From: Pinus tabuliformis
Lineage: Eukaryota > Streptophyta > Pinopsida > Pinales > Pinaceae
Length of the DNA stretch: 64,000 nucleotides
Direction of reading: 5' to 3'
Assembly: GCA_031772625.1 (NCBI GenBank)
Contig: CM062815.1
Span: 917,072,979-917,136,978 of the forward strand
Position 1 is the first letter of the stretch. Each line of letters opens with the position of its first letter. The translations under genes and the position numbers were made by a program. Under the pieces are notes generated by a model. The model made no database searches. It had not been told where the DNA came from and worked only from the letters and a program-made list of their open reading frames with translations. Below are positions 1 through 11,533 of the stretch, in pieces.

Positions 1-277
1 TTTCTGTTGGGCCATGAATACGAGCACTTTGTAACACTTATTTCATCCATTTTTACTCTTCTCGATTATATCATCTATTATAATTTATCATTTAAATCCA
101 TTTTATAAATAATTTATGCTCTCATGGATGAATATTATTTATTCTCCTTTATTTATAATAAACTGATAATTATGCATTATTTTATCAATGATAGTTCTAA
201 TAAGTTGGTTATAACATTATTCACCATTTTTAGCCTCCAAAGTAACTTCCAGATTGAAGATTTGATTTTTAAATCTG

Positions 278-645
278 CCAACTCAGAAATTCGCTGGTTT
301 AAGGAGTGACAGTTTTACGGTTGAGATTCTGAGCAAATGAAGACAAATTTGAGAAATCCGGAACATCGGTTTTGTCAAGAACGGGCCCAATTAACTTGGT
401 GAAGAACGGTTTGCCCAAATTCGGCTCGTACAGAGAGAAACGTGGGGTTCTTTGAGCACGACCAACTCAGAAATTCGCTGGTTTAAGGAGTGACAGTTTT
501 GCGGGTGAGATTCTGAGCAAATGAAGACGAATTTGAGAAATCCGGAACATGGGTTTGGTCCAGAACGGGCCCAATTAACTTTAACAAAGAACGGTTTGCC
601 CAAATTCGGCTTGTACAGGGAGAAACGCAAGGTTCTTTGAGCACG
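278..645 (+). repeat. 184-bp tandem duplication inside the LTR of A
   Basis: The segment starting CCAACTCAGAAATTCGCTGG at 278 recurs at 462 and continues for roughly 184 bp with scattered differences. Both units are also in the right LTR (about 9786 onward), so the duplication predates this insertion. Many LTR differences cluster here, which suggests faster change or conversion between units. Confidence 0.85.
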
Positions 646-806
646 ATTTTCTCAGATTTGCAGTTGCGGCCGTCCTCCAAACTTTAGCTGCAAACCCAAA
701 TTCGTCTTGCTTTTGTTGAGAGATGAAAGGAAATATATTTTCTTGTTGATCATCTGGTTAGAATCAACCCAAATTTGTAAAACAAATCATGTTGCAATTA
801 TCTATG

Positions 807-850
807 CTCTCTGATCTTTCTCTATTTAAATGAAAACAAAGATCAGAGAG
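807..850 (+). repeat. 13-bp inverted repeat in the LTR of A
   Basis: CTCTCTGATCTTT (807-819) and AAAGATCAGAGAG (838-850) are perfect reverse complements around an 18-nt loop. The right LTR keeps both arms (about 10315-10358) although loop bases differ, consistent with a structural or regulatory role. The role itself is inference. Confidence 0.7.
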
Positions 851-2023
851 GGAGAGACTTGATGATGGATTTGGGGAATGAGAAATGATGGACAACAATG
901 GTGGATTATTCATGATAGGATAGGGATTATTGCATGCTGTAATTCTCAAGCTTTTGCTGTTGTAATGATTCCACAATTGGCTGATTAATAAATGATTTGG
1001 GAGTGCTGTTCATTCTTCTCATTCTGAAGTAACCCCGCAGCATCCGCTGGCGGCTAAGGGCCCAGCCTCTAGTGGAGTACGCTGCTGCCTCTACTGTATA
1101 GTATATTCTTTTGTTTTATGCGTGGTTTGCTTATCTTTATTGTTCAGTAATCTGATGCACGAATGCTATGTTATCATTAATTCATTAATGTTTCTTTTCG
1201 AAATACTTGTGGCGATTCTGCATTATATTATTAAATCTTTTCCAGAATTGATTGCATGGTATCAATCTGAATCGGGTAATTATGTTACAGAGCTTTTGTA
1301 TTGAACATTACCATCATGAGATTTATTTGAAGTTGTGATTATTGGAATCCGGAAGTAATGGTGTATTTGGGAACATAGTTATCATCTCAGATTGCTATCT
1401 TAGTGTGTTGAATGTATATATGATTGACGTTCTTGTTTTATAATGAACTGCTGTTCCAAAATTCATTTGTAAACATCTTCTCGTAAAGTAAAGATCATTG
1501 GAATTGCTTTTGCCGATTGTTATTTGATCACGGAATGAGAATTCATTTCTAACTCGCGAGATTTAGTTCTTTTAATTGTTGTTTCATTTACTGCTGTCCA
1601 TTTCGTTTCATTCTGCTTTTTGCCATTCCTTTTACTTGCATTTACTGCTTTGGTGTGAGAGAAGGTCTAAAGCTGTAGTGAGTCAGCAAGTCGCTGCTTA
1701 GCCCCCAGATCTTTGGTCCATACTCTATTTTCCTTTCCATCAATTTCTAGAGGAATGAGTTATTGCTACTATATCCTCGATTGATGGTTGTTTGAATGAA
1801 TGATTTAGTTTAGAACATTTCAGTTTCTTGTTGTTCCAATTAGATTTTGTTTCAAGCATTTATTTACTTTTGGGTTTTAAGTACTATACTGCAAAACATT
1901 ACTCTTAAGTAAATAGCCGCCTCAGACAGAGTACACTCTTGAAATAAAAAGTCATCCCTGGGTTGATAATTAATGTGAAGGTAATTAGGAGTTCGAAAGG
2001 CACCTTTTTATCGCTCCACATTT

Positions 2024-2041
2024 TGGCGCCGTTGCCGGGGA
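2024..2041 (+). other. Primer-binding site of element A (tRNA-Asp)
   Basis: TGGCGCCGTTGCCGGGGA lies 3 nt after the LTR end. It is the exact complement of the 3' end of plant tRNA-Asp(GTC) including CCA, a primer used by Athila- and Tat-type plant gypsy elements. It fixes the element's plus orientation. Confidence 0.93.
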
Positions 2042-2382
2042 GAGTGTAGCCATTTCTAAAGAGTAGTGTGAATCTGATGAGTGCCTACTAGTGAAGAGTT
2101 GGATCTTAAAAACGAAAGGTAAGAACCTGCGTACGGAGCATGTAAAAGCCCTGCTCCCCCGTCCGCTTTCCAGCAGGACTGTTAAAGAACCTAGAGTAGA
2201 AATAGATGTTTGAATTTTTGTGTGAATGATTAGGAAGAAGATAGAAATTTTTAAAAATGAATCACATGATCTCACGCAAGTGGTGATGTAAGCACCACCC
2301 ATTTCACTAACCGGTTGACAGGAACATTTGAAGAAGGAGCCTTGAAGAAACACATGAAGAACATCTTATATTATGGTAAGAA

Positions 2383-3268
2383 ATGGCTCACGTTTCTACT
2401 TTTGAATTTCCTATCAAAGATCTAGGAGTGACACAAATGCACATAATTCCCCCATCTTTAACAAATTTTCATGGTTTAGCAAATGAAGATCTAGATACAT
2501 TTTGATTTAAGTTCGAAATACTTTGTAGAGGATATGATTATTGTACTAATGATCAAAGATTGAAAGTGTTTCCTCTTACTCTAAAAGGAGCAGCTCTCCG
2601 ATGGTTCATGAGCCTAGGTGGGAATTGCATCCAAACATGGGAGGACATGAAGAACATATTCTTGAAGAAGTACCAAGACTATTGCAAATCCAATGAAGAT
2701 ATTTTCGGTATGATACAAGGGGAAGACGAAAGTTTGGAGGATTATGTAGATCGATTTCATTATAACCTTCAAAAATCAAAGCATAAGCATTTGGAAAAAG
2801 AGATCTTAAAAACACTCATTCTTAGAGGAATCAAAGATGAATTTTTAGAACTTTTAAATATGATAGGAAAAGGTGATGTTCTTCAGTTATCATATGATGA
2901 TGTTTGTGAGTTGTGCATAAGGTATTCAAGAGGAATCTCCAAGGTTGGTAAGAATCCTAGAGATGTTTTTTTTTTGTTTTCCAAATCTGCTACAAGAACA
3001 GGAGACATGAGAGCTGAAATCAATGATTTACTTGAATATTTTAAAGTTGATTTTATTAGCTCTCTAAATGAAAAACTGGATGTTTTGCAGGTTCAGAAAA
3101 ATCAAGAATTTGATGAAGTGTTTTGCCCTCATGACCGAAAGGAGCATCTCATAGATACTCACTCTTCCTTATCTAGGATGGAAGTGGCATATCAAAGAGA
3201 TGGGAAAGCTGCAACAAGGCCTATAGGTATGGTTCAAAACACTTTTTCTCCATTGTCATACTTTGCAT
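2383..3268 (+). pseudogene. Element A gag region (retrotransposon gag domain)
   Basis: This region encodes a gypsy-type capsid-like gag. Visible signatures include KVFPLTLKGAALRWF, then a tryptophan-containing WEDMKNIFLKKY segment, and ESLEDYVDRFHYNLQKSKHK followed by an ILRGIKDEF motif. This is the usual order of the retrotransposon gag domain (GAA.RWF, W..L...F...Y, ESL.DY..RF). Gag would assemble the cytoplasmic particle. The start near 2383 is the first ATG after the primer site that opens the homologous frame. No zinc knuckle was seen. It is the only recognisable retrotransposon domain in A and is lightly broken. It resembles Athila/Tat gag by eye; the lineage is inferred. Confidence 0.82.
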
Positions 3269-3961
3269 AATCCATTATGGAATGCTAATGTATTAGGGCA
3301 GCCATGTCAATTTCAATATAACCACCTATCTTGTTTACAAGTTGGGCATGGTTCATCTTATGATGGCATGACTACTCTCCCTCATCTTGTAGCACAAGCA
3401 CATTCTCCATATTCTCCACCAGCTCTTTCACAACACCTTGCTTGCCCATCAAAACCATTCACACAACCCAATCAACCACATCATCAAAATGCTCAATTCC
3501 ATACACATTTTCCTGCTCAACTAATTCCACACCCTCACCATAATAAACCAGTACAACATGCTTACAATGTTGAACTGGCAAATTTACCCACCCTTCCCAC
3601 CCATTCTATCTCACATGTGTTATTAGAGAAAACCTACAATGAGATTCAGAATGTTTCAAATGCAAAAATTGTAGAAGCTATGGAAGAAAATGAGGTTTCT
3701 TTTACTATGCATCAACAAGCTATTTTAAAAGCTCAAGAACTTCATGATATGATGGCTATGCGAAATCAAGAAAATAAAGGATACATTGAAGATTGGTTTC
3801 ACTCCATCATTTGTTTGCAACATCACTCCATGCTTCAACAATTTTTGATACCATTTTTTGAAGGGAAGTTGGCTTCTCATACCCTAATATCCATTAACAT
3901 GCATTTTTCAAATTTGGATATGTGCATACGTGAAGCCGTATTTCGAAAATGGCTTCACTAG
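3263..3961 (+). pseudogene. His/Pro/Gln-rich segment after gag in element A
   Basis: An open stretch of 232 codons directly follows and slightly overlaps the gag region. Its first half is rich in His, Pro, Gln and Asn (for example PYSPPALSQHLACPSKPF); its second half is more ordinary and possibly helical (for example EAMEENEVSFTMHQQAILKAQEL). I recognise no protease or polymerase motif. It may be the tail of the gag product or an accessory product; function unknown. It is the last plausible coding stretch before 5.5 kb of non-coding interior. Confidence 0.5.
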
Positions 3962-4219
3962 AAGTACTCATATACGTAGTCATATTCATCCTTCAATCAA
4001 AGTAGGTTAGTGAAAAAATAAAATAAAATAAAATAAGGACATAAATAAGTGCATTTTGTTCTTTTGTAAAACTAGTTGTTTTTGTTGCAACATGCTATTG
4101 AAATCAACATCGGTGATAATTTTTTTTAATAATTTGTGTATGTAGATGATTTACAATGGAAATAATAAGTTCTACAAACACTCATTTTCATTTTTATCAC
4201 CAATTTGAAAAAATGCTTG

Positions 4220-5180
4220 AATTTCATTTTTTTTTGGCTTGCGGGCTTGATGAACTTTCTGGAAAAACAGTCGGGACAGTCATGTTTTGAGGGACCAAAA
4301 GTGAATATTTTTAAAACCTGTTTCTATCCCAAGTAGCCGTTGATGTCTACTTTCTAACCCAATTTGAATCACTTAATTTGGATTTGAAACGAAAAAGTTA
4401 GAACCAAAACATTGATAGGGTGTCTAGCGGGCAGTTCAGGAACAGAGTTGGGACAGTCAGTGTTTGGAGGCCTAAATGCCCATATTTTTAAAACCTGTTT
4501 CTACCCTAAGTATCCCTTGATGTATACTTTCTAACCCAAATTGAATCACTCAATTTGGATTTGAAACGAAAACGTTAGAGCCAAAACATTGACCGGATGT
4601 CTAGCGGGCAGTTCAGGAACAGAGTTGGGACAGTCAGTTTTTGGAGGCCTAAATGAATGAATTTTTAAAAACTGTTTCTATGGTATATTCCCCTATGAAT
4701 CTAATTTACAATGCAATTGGAATCACTCATTTTTGATATCGTATGGGGAAGTTATGATCAAAATACTGTTTGTCTATCGTAAATCAGCACTCTTAAAACT
4801 CTGTCTTTCCGGCTGTTCCTTACAATATTTGACCTATCAATTCTTCTTGTCTTCAAAACCTGTTTCTATTGGAGATCAATAAATGAATCTATTTTTATTT
4901 CCAATTTGAATCATTCAAATCCGACATCAAACGAAAAAGTTACGCTTGAAATATCAACTGTTGGTCTAAGCCGGGTAATCGACAATGACTCTATTATGCA
5001 GGTTGTTCTAACTAAAATTGACATATCATATCATTGAATGTTTAAAACCTGTTTCTAATGGGGATAAACCTTCGAATTAACTCTCATTTGGCTTTGGAAT
5101 CACTCAATTTCGACGAAAAACAAAGAAGTTGTGATTAAAACACAGCAGGTTAGTATGATTGGCCACTGCTCTCCCGCAGG
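4220..5180 (+). repeat. Five diverged ~177-189-bp tandem units in element A
   Basis: The phrase AAAACCTGTTTCTA recurs near 4313, 4490, 4666, 4855 and 5044, a period of about 177 then 189 bp. The first three units share long stretches (TTGAATCACT, GGACAGTCA, TCTAGCGGGCAGTTCAGGAA) and the last two are more diverged. No open frame crosses them, so this is a non-coding satellite-like block in the retrotransposon interior. Confidence 0.85.
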
Positions 5181-5717
5181 TAACAAATAAACTTTACTTT
5201 GTTATTTTCTCCAAGGATTTGTTCTATAGAGTAACTACTTGTTAGTTTTTGCATAATTCTTGGATTAGGGGAGCCCGCGAACCTCTCTTTCTCCATGACT
5301 TAATGTTTTATTGCAGGTAGATACTCGTTTTTTGCAGGTCTTGGGAAAATAAAGAAGGTCAATTTATGGACGAGTGATTTTTGAAAGAAATTTTAAATGA
5401 AACAAAGGAATTTCATCCAACTCATTACACAATGGATTCATAATAGAAGAAATGAAGAATTGATTTCCATTTGAAGATTCATGTCTTGTCACTGCTGCCA
5501 AAACATTTTTCAAATAGATCATTTTTTTTGACATAACATCATAGCTGTTGCAACTCAATTTATTTATTTACATACTGCTTTTTGTTGTTTCTTTTCTAAT
5601 TTCTCTTATATTTTGTGTTTCAGGTGTTGCTTCATTCAAAGTGCAACTCATCCTCAGCATCAATGCAGTGAACAGCTAATTCATTCTTTGCATGGTTGCA
5701 CTTTATGGTTGTGTATT

Positions 5718-6720
5718 TCGTTGTTCCTTTTCGGAAGGGACAGCATTTGTGTGCATTTTTGTCGTTCCTGCTGTTCCTTTTTCAAAGGGACATCATTTTC
5801 ATTTTGCTATTTATTTTCTAAAGGAATAGCACTTTTTGGTTCAGCCATTCATTTTGTTGTTCCTTTTTCACAGTTCATTTTGCTGTTCCTTTTCGAAATG
5901 AAACAGCGGTTGTTCCTTTTCGAAATGGAACAGCACTTTTGCACTTTCACGTTGGGTGTGTTTTTGCTGTTCCTTTTTCAAAAGGAACAACATTTGGTGT
6001 GTTTTTGCTGTTCCTTTTTCAAAAGGAACAACAGTGCGTGTTTTTGCTATTCCTTTTTCAAAAGGAACAACAGTTTGAGTTTTTGTTGTTACTTTTTCAA
6101 AAGGAACAACAATTCGTGTTTTTGTTGTTCCTTTTTCAAAAGGAACATCAGTTTGAGTTTTTGCTGTTCCTTTTTTTTCAAAAGGAACAACAGTGCGTGT
6201 TTTTGCTGTTCCTTTTTCAAAAGGAACAACAATTTGAGTTTTTGCTGTTCCTTTTTTTCAAAAGGAACAACAGTGCGTGTTTTTGTTGTTCCTTTTTCAA
6301 AAGGAACAACAGTTTGAGTTTTTGTTGTTCCTTTTTTTCAAAAGGAACAGCAGTGCGTGTTTTTTCTGTTCCTTTTTCAAAAGGAACAACAGTTCAAGTT
6401 TTTGTTGTTCCTTTTTTTCAAAAGGAACAGCAGTGCGTATTTTTGCTGTTCCTTTTTCAAAAGGAACAACAGTTCGAGTTTTTGCTGTTCTTTTTTCAAA
6501 AGGAACAACAGTTCGAGTTTTTGCTGTTTCTTTTTCAAAAGGAACAGCAGTTCGTGTTTTTGCTGTTTCAAAAGGAACAGCAGTTTCAGTTTTTGCTGTT
6601 CCTTTTTCAAAAGGAACAACAGTTCGAGTTTTTGCTGTTCCTTTTTCAAAAGGAACAACACTTGGTGTTTTTGCTGTTCCTTTTTCAAAAAGAACAGCAG
6701 TTTGGCCATTTTTTTTGACA
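5718..6720 (+). repeat. 39-41-bp palindromic minisatellite in element A
   Basis: About 19 close copies plus several degenerate edge copies share the core GTTCCTTTTTCAAAAGGAAC. This core has 9-bp perfect arms around 2 nt, so each unit can form a hairpin. Cores are joined by short spacers of the type AACAGTTTGAGTTTTTGCT. The period is near 39 bp, a multiple of three, so several frames on both strands stay open and translate into 13-residue repeats (LFQKEQQFEFLLF-like). I read these frames as a by-product of the repeat, not genes. Weaker copies continue to about 6910. Confidence 0.92.
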
Positions 6721-6989
6721 AGCACTCATGATCTTAGGAAAACGGCATCCCAACTATTTGCTTGCATGGATTCTTCTCTTTCAAAAGGAACGACATTTGC
6801 ATTTTCGCGTTTTTGTGTGTATTTTTGCTTTTTTTTTGGTATGCATTTTCTTTGTTGTTCCCTACACAAAACACCACTTTCTTTTTGAGTGTTTTTGCTG
6901 TTCCTTCAAAAAAAAGCAACACTTTGAGAGTATTTTTGAGAGCAACCCTTCCTTTCTCTTGTGGGATTATTCATAGTTCATCTCAACCA

Positions 6990-9497
6990 CATTTTCCTGA
7001 TTCTCTTTCATGGCATGAAGTACACTACTTTTATGAGGACAAGAATTATGGATTCTATTGAAGCAAGTTAATATCATTCACGTTATGATCTTTAACAGGA
7101 CAACTCCTTGATGATAGATTCTTTTTAGAAGGGACACAATTATTTATTTATCACTTTACTGCATTGTTTTCTGTTGAACATGATATTGATTGACTATCTT
7201 AATACCATGCTGGTTCCATCATCCCTGGTTATAATCTTCTCTGTCTGTAATAAATGAGATTATGGGTATATTTTTTTCTATTGACATCTTCAACTTCTTC
7301 CGCCATCCCTTCTCTTAAGGAGTACTGAGCCTCCCTCATTTTATCATAAAAATATGTAATAACAACAAAATTTTGTTCGCAAATGGAGGATAGGGGGTCT
7401 CATTACGAGCCAGCCTACCATGTTCATAAGGTTGTAATAGAGTGACATTCCCGTTATGCCCACCACACCAGGGTTATGATCCATTGGATAGCCAAATTGT
7501 CCTTGGAACAGGAGGTCTCATCACGAGCCGGTCTCATCACTTTTGTTACATCCCAGTGAATGGCAGTGTGATTATCTGGTTACCACGCCAGCACACTGAT
7601 CTCTTCTGTAGAACAGCACTGTAACTCTCCATTTATAAATTGAGGATCCTGGCTCATATAGGTTAAAAAGCAACCCTGCCGAGGCTATGGACGCCTGCTG
7701 GCAGCAGCGGCTCTACTTATGGTATTGAAGTTATATCTTATCGTCAATTATTATTATAATACCCTTTTCTTATTTTTTCTTTTTATCAGAGAAGTTATTT
7801 CCTTAACTTTTTCCCTGTTTTGAACCTTTATGCATGAGAAATTGTTTTATGATCAATCGCATCATTTTCAGCTAGAATACTATCAGCAAAGCATCTTTTT
7901 AGCACATTGTTGTCCTTTTTCGTTTTGTATAAACTATCATCAATCCAAAGCGTCCTATCTCTTATTCATAACTATCTTTACACACTTTGCTCTCAATATA
8001 ACCATAATTTTCACCGTCCTATCATTGATAAGTCTACTCTGCTTCACTTACTGATATATTGTTCATTCCATTGCCTTGCCGTCCGCACTACCCCTCTCAT
8101 ATGCTTTATGGTTATGGAACCCTTTTTCCAATTGGAGGGGGGGAATGTATGCATTATGGAATTGCATGCGATATGATTACTACACTCTGCCACAACTTGT
8201 TGATTTGACAAAAGTTTTTCTGACTGAAAGTTTTGCATGCATCTTATCTATTTCTATTCAAAACTAACACTATGGATTCAAGAACATTGTATGCAAAATA
8301 GTGCTTTGTTTACAGGCAAACAAAAAGTATGGGCAGAATTCTATTCACAGCATGACCACACTATTGCAACTAACAGACGCGGCTCGAGCAACTTGCGAAC
8401 ATGAACAACTCTTCAGACATTATGTGCTTCCCTGGATTCCACCTTTTGCATCACTTTCAGCACCAACTTTGCCTACAACAGCTTCAACAACTGCCAATAT
8501 TTATATGTCATTCCACATTTTTGGAGGTAAAACTTGAGGTAAAATTGCATAGTTTTCTAATTTATTATAAATTTAGGAGAATCTAATGAAAATCCATTTT
8601 GAGCATTATTTGTCATCCTTCATTCCACATCTTTACCACTTTCCCTTTTTCAGCAACATGTCATTTTCAAGTGTGGGGGAGTGTTCTTTTCATTCATTTC
8701 TTTCTTATGACCACGCCATTCATATTCTTTATCATCCATTGCTATTCTTATTCATTCTCAACACCTCCCTTATGCCATATTGTTTTACACTAAGCATAGA
8801 ATTCAACAGATAATAGCTACCACCTCTATTTGTTTTCTAGCATCGCATGAGGGCATGCTAATTTTTCAAAGAGGGGGAGGAATTGCTACGCATGATGGAT
8901 GTTTTCTATTTTCTTTCTCATTTAAGGCATACAATTTTAGTGTAGAAATTGATTTCCATAATATTTTTTTTAAAAAACTATGAACTCAATTCTTGTGATC
9001 TCTAGGAAACACAAACATACTATTAAAATACACATACCTAGATAATTTCAAGATAAATTGGTTCATAAAAATTTTGGAAATCATGCACTCTCACCTACAG
9101 CCATTTTGTTTATATCTCATGATCCGTGCATCAAAATAGTCTGATTTTTGGATCATAAAGGCATTTATATATTATAAATTACTTGCCAAATTTCGACAAA
9201 AGTTGGTTTGTAGTTTTTGAGAAAATGGTTAATGAAGTTTGCTGTTACTTATATCATATTTTGTTGCAACTTCATATATACATATAATTGAATGTCAATG
9301 TAAAAATTGTTATGCCTTCATCAAGATTACTAAAAGTGAATATTCATTAATTAAGGAAGAATTCATTTGTTCTATCCATTTCATGAGCTGAGATGAACAT
9401 ATTTTTTATCGCTTGGTTAACACATGGGTTTTCGTCTTTGGGTTGCATGAAGACATGCAATATATTCAGTTTTCGTTGCATGAGGACATGCAACATA
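6990..9497 (+). other. 3' non-coding interior of element A
   Basis: This 2.5 kb stretch has no supported coding region. It contains a diverged tandem duplication of about 115 bp, with units beginning near 7393 and 7508 (GGTCTCATNACGAGCC), and a GC-rich island at about 7669-7720 reminiscent of the GC-rich island in the LTR. It also holds several G-rich polypurine runs (near 8140, 8676 and 8870), one of which (AGTGTGGGGGAGTG) closely resembles the tract next to the right LTR. Short open frames here lack domains. Confidence 0.6.
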
Positions 9498-9512
9498 TTG
9501 AGTGTGGGGGTA
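9498..9512 (+). other. Polypurine tract of element A
   Basis: A G-rich run (TTGAGTGTGGGGGTA) ends immediately before the right LTR. Its position and purine bias fit the primer for plus-strand DNA synthesis. Confidence 0.75.
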
Positions 9513-11528
9513 TGTTGGGCCATGAATACGACCACTTTGTAACACTTATTTCATCCATTTTTACTCTTCTCGATTATATCATCTATTATAATTTATCATT
9601 TAAATCCATTTTATAAATAATTTATGCTCTCATGGATGAATATTATTTATTCTCCTTTATTTCTAATAAACTGATGATTATGCATTATTTTATCAATGAT
9701 AGTTCTAATAAGTTGGTTATAACATTATTCACCATTTTTAGCCTCCAAAGTAACTTCCAGATTGAAGATTTGATTTTTAAATCTGCCAACTCAGAAATTC
9801 GCTGGTTTAAGGAGTGACAGTTTTGCGGTTGCGATTCTGAGCAAATGAAGATGAATTTGAGAAATCCGAAACATGGGTTTTGTCCAGAACGGGCCCAATT
9901 AACTTGGTGAAGAACTGTTTTCCCAAATTCGGCTCGTACAGAGAGAAACGTGGGGTTCTTTGAGCACGACCAACTCAGAAATTCGCTGGTTTAAGGAGTG
10001 ACAGTTGTGCGGGTGAGATTCTGAGCAAATGAAGACGAATTTGAGAAATCCGGAACATGGGTTTTGTCCAGAATGGGCCCAATTAACTTTAGGTAAAAAT
10101 CGTTTGCCAAAATTCAGCCTGTACAGGGAGAAACGCAGGGTTCTTTGAGCACGATTTTCTCAGATTTGTAGTTGCGGTCGTCCTCCAAACTTTAGCTGCA
10201 AACCCAAATTCGTCTTGCTTTTGTTGAGAGATGAAAGGAAATATATTTTCTTGTTGATCATCTGGTTAGAATCAACCCAAATTTTTAAAACAAATCATGT
10301 TGCAATTATCTATGCTCTCTGATCTTTCCCTATCTAAATGAAAACAAAGATCAGAGAGGGAGAGACTTGATGATGGATTTGGGGAATGAGAAATGATGGA
10401 CAACAATGGTGGATTATTCATGATAGGATAGGGATTATTGCATGTTGTAGTTCTCAAGCTTTTGCTGTTGTAATGATTCCACAATTGGCTGATTAATAAA
10501 TGATTTGGGAGTGTTGTTCATTCTTCTCATTCTGAAGTCACCCCGCAGCATCCGCTGGCGGCTAAGGGCCCAGCCTCTGGTGGAGTACGCTGCTGCCTCT
10601 ACTGTATAGTATATTCTTTTGTTTTATGCATGGTTTGCTTATCTTTATTGTTCAGTAATCTGATGCACGAATGCTATGTTATCATTAATTCATTAATGTT
10701 TCTTTCCGAAATCCTTGTGGCGATTCTGCATTATATTATTAAATCTTTTCCAGAATTGATTGCATGGTATCAATCTGAATCGGGTAATTCTGTTACAGAG
10801 ATTTTGTATTGAACATTACCATCATGAGATTTATTTGAAGTTATGATTATTGGAATCCGGAAGTAATGTTGTATTTGGGAACATAGTTATCATCTCAGAT
10901 TACTATCTTAGTGTGTTGAATGTATATATGATTGACGTTCTTGTTTTATAATGAACTGCTGTTCCAAAATTCATTTGTAAACATCTTCTCGTAAAGTAAA
11001 GATCATTGGAATTGCTTTTGTCGATTGTTATTTGATCACGGAATGAGAATTCAGTTCTAACTCGCGAGATTTAGTTCTTTTAATTGTTGTTTCATTTACT
11101 GCTGTCCATTTCGTTTCATTCTGCTTTTTGCCATTCCTTTTACTTGAATTTACTGCTTTGATGTGAGAGAAGGTCTAAAGCTGTAGTGAGTTAGCAAGTC
11201 GCTGCTTAGCCCCCAGATCTTTGGTCCATGCTCTATTCTCCTTTCCATCAATTTCTAGAGGAATGAGTTATTGCTACTATATCCTCGATTGATGGTTGTT
11301 TGAATGAATGATTTAGTTTATAACATTTCAGTTTCTTGTTGTTCCAATTAGATTTTGTTTCAAGCATTTATTTACTTTTGGGTTTTAAGTACTATACTGC
11401 AAAACATTACTCTTAAGTAAATAGCCGCCTCAGACAGAGTACACTCTTGAAATAAAAAGTCGTCCCTGGGTTGATAATTAATGTGAAGGTAATTAGGAGT
11501 TCGAAAGGCACCTTTTTATCGCTCCACA
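9513..11528 (+). repeat. Right LTR of element A
   Basis: This is the second 2,016-bp LTR, matching 5-2020 with about 50 hand-counted substitutions, roughly a third to a half of them inside the 184-bp duplication. It ends CTCCACA at 11528 and meets element B sequence at 11529. Confidence 0.95.
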
Positions 11529-11533
11529 GTTTC
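11529..11533 (+). repeat. Right target-site duplication of element A
   Basis: GTTTC follows the right LTR and TTTC occupies window positions 1-4 before the left LTR. The base at position 0 is outside the window, so four of five bases are confirmed. The duplicated target lies in element B's gag. Confidence 0.8.

Larger units (their letters stand above)
5..2020 (+). repeat. Left LTR of element A
   Basis: This LTR pairs with 9513-11528 over its full length with no net length change. It contains a tandem duplication of about 184 bp (units starting near 278 and 462). It also has a 13-bp perfect inverted repeat (807-819 and 838-850) around an 18-nt loop, which the other LTR keeps. A GC-rich stretch at about 1030-1095 stands out from the AT-rich surroundings. 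Short open frames in both LTRs lack domain signatures, so I do not call genes here. Confidence 0.95.
5..11528 (+). mobile_element. Element A: gag-only LTR retrotransposon (TR-GAG-like)
   Basis: Two LTRs of exactly 2,016 bp (5-2020 and 9513-11528) begin TGTTGGGCC and end CTCCACA. The base run TTTC before the left LTR matches GTTTC just after the right LTR, so a 5-bp target duplication is very likely, with its first base just outside the window. A tRNA-Asp primer site follows the left LTR and a G-rich tract precedes the right one. The interior holds a gypsy-type gag region but no recognisable protease, RT, RNase H or integrase in about 7.5 kb, so it would depend on another element's enzymes. 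This is the architecture called TR-GAG or LARD. I counted about 50 LTR differences (about 2.5%), a fairly recent insertion. It interrupts the gag of element B. The gag looks lightly broken (two or three breaks). Confidence 0.93.

Noticed and set aside
5718-6720. CRISPR-like array
   Set aside because: Repeats are near-continuous with 18-20-nt spacers that are themselves alike, no cas genes occur, and the context is a plant retrotransposon.
5613-6888. Long overlapping open frames on both strands (up to 259 codons) through the palindromic array
   Set aside because: They consist only of 13-residue repeats dictated by a 39-bp unit that is a multiple of three. Open frames on both strands in several phases are expected from the repeat, so I do not call a protein.
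7669-7720. Structured RNA gene in the GC-rich island of A
   Set aside because: It resembles the GC-rich island of the LTR, but I could not find a tRNA- or snRNA-like fold by eye, so it is noted only as composition.
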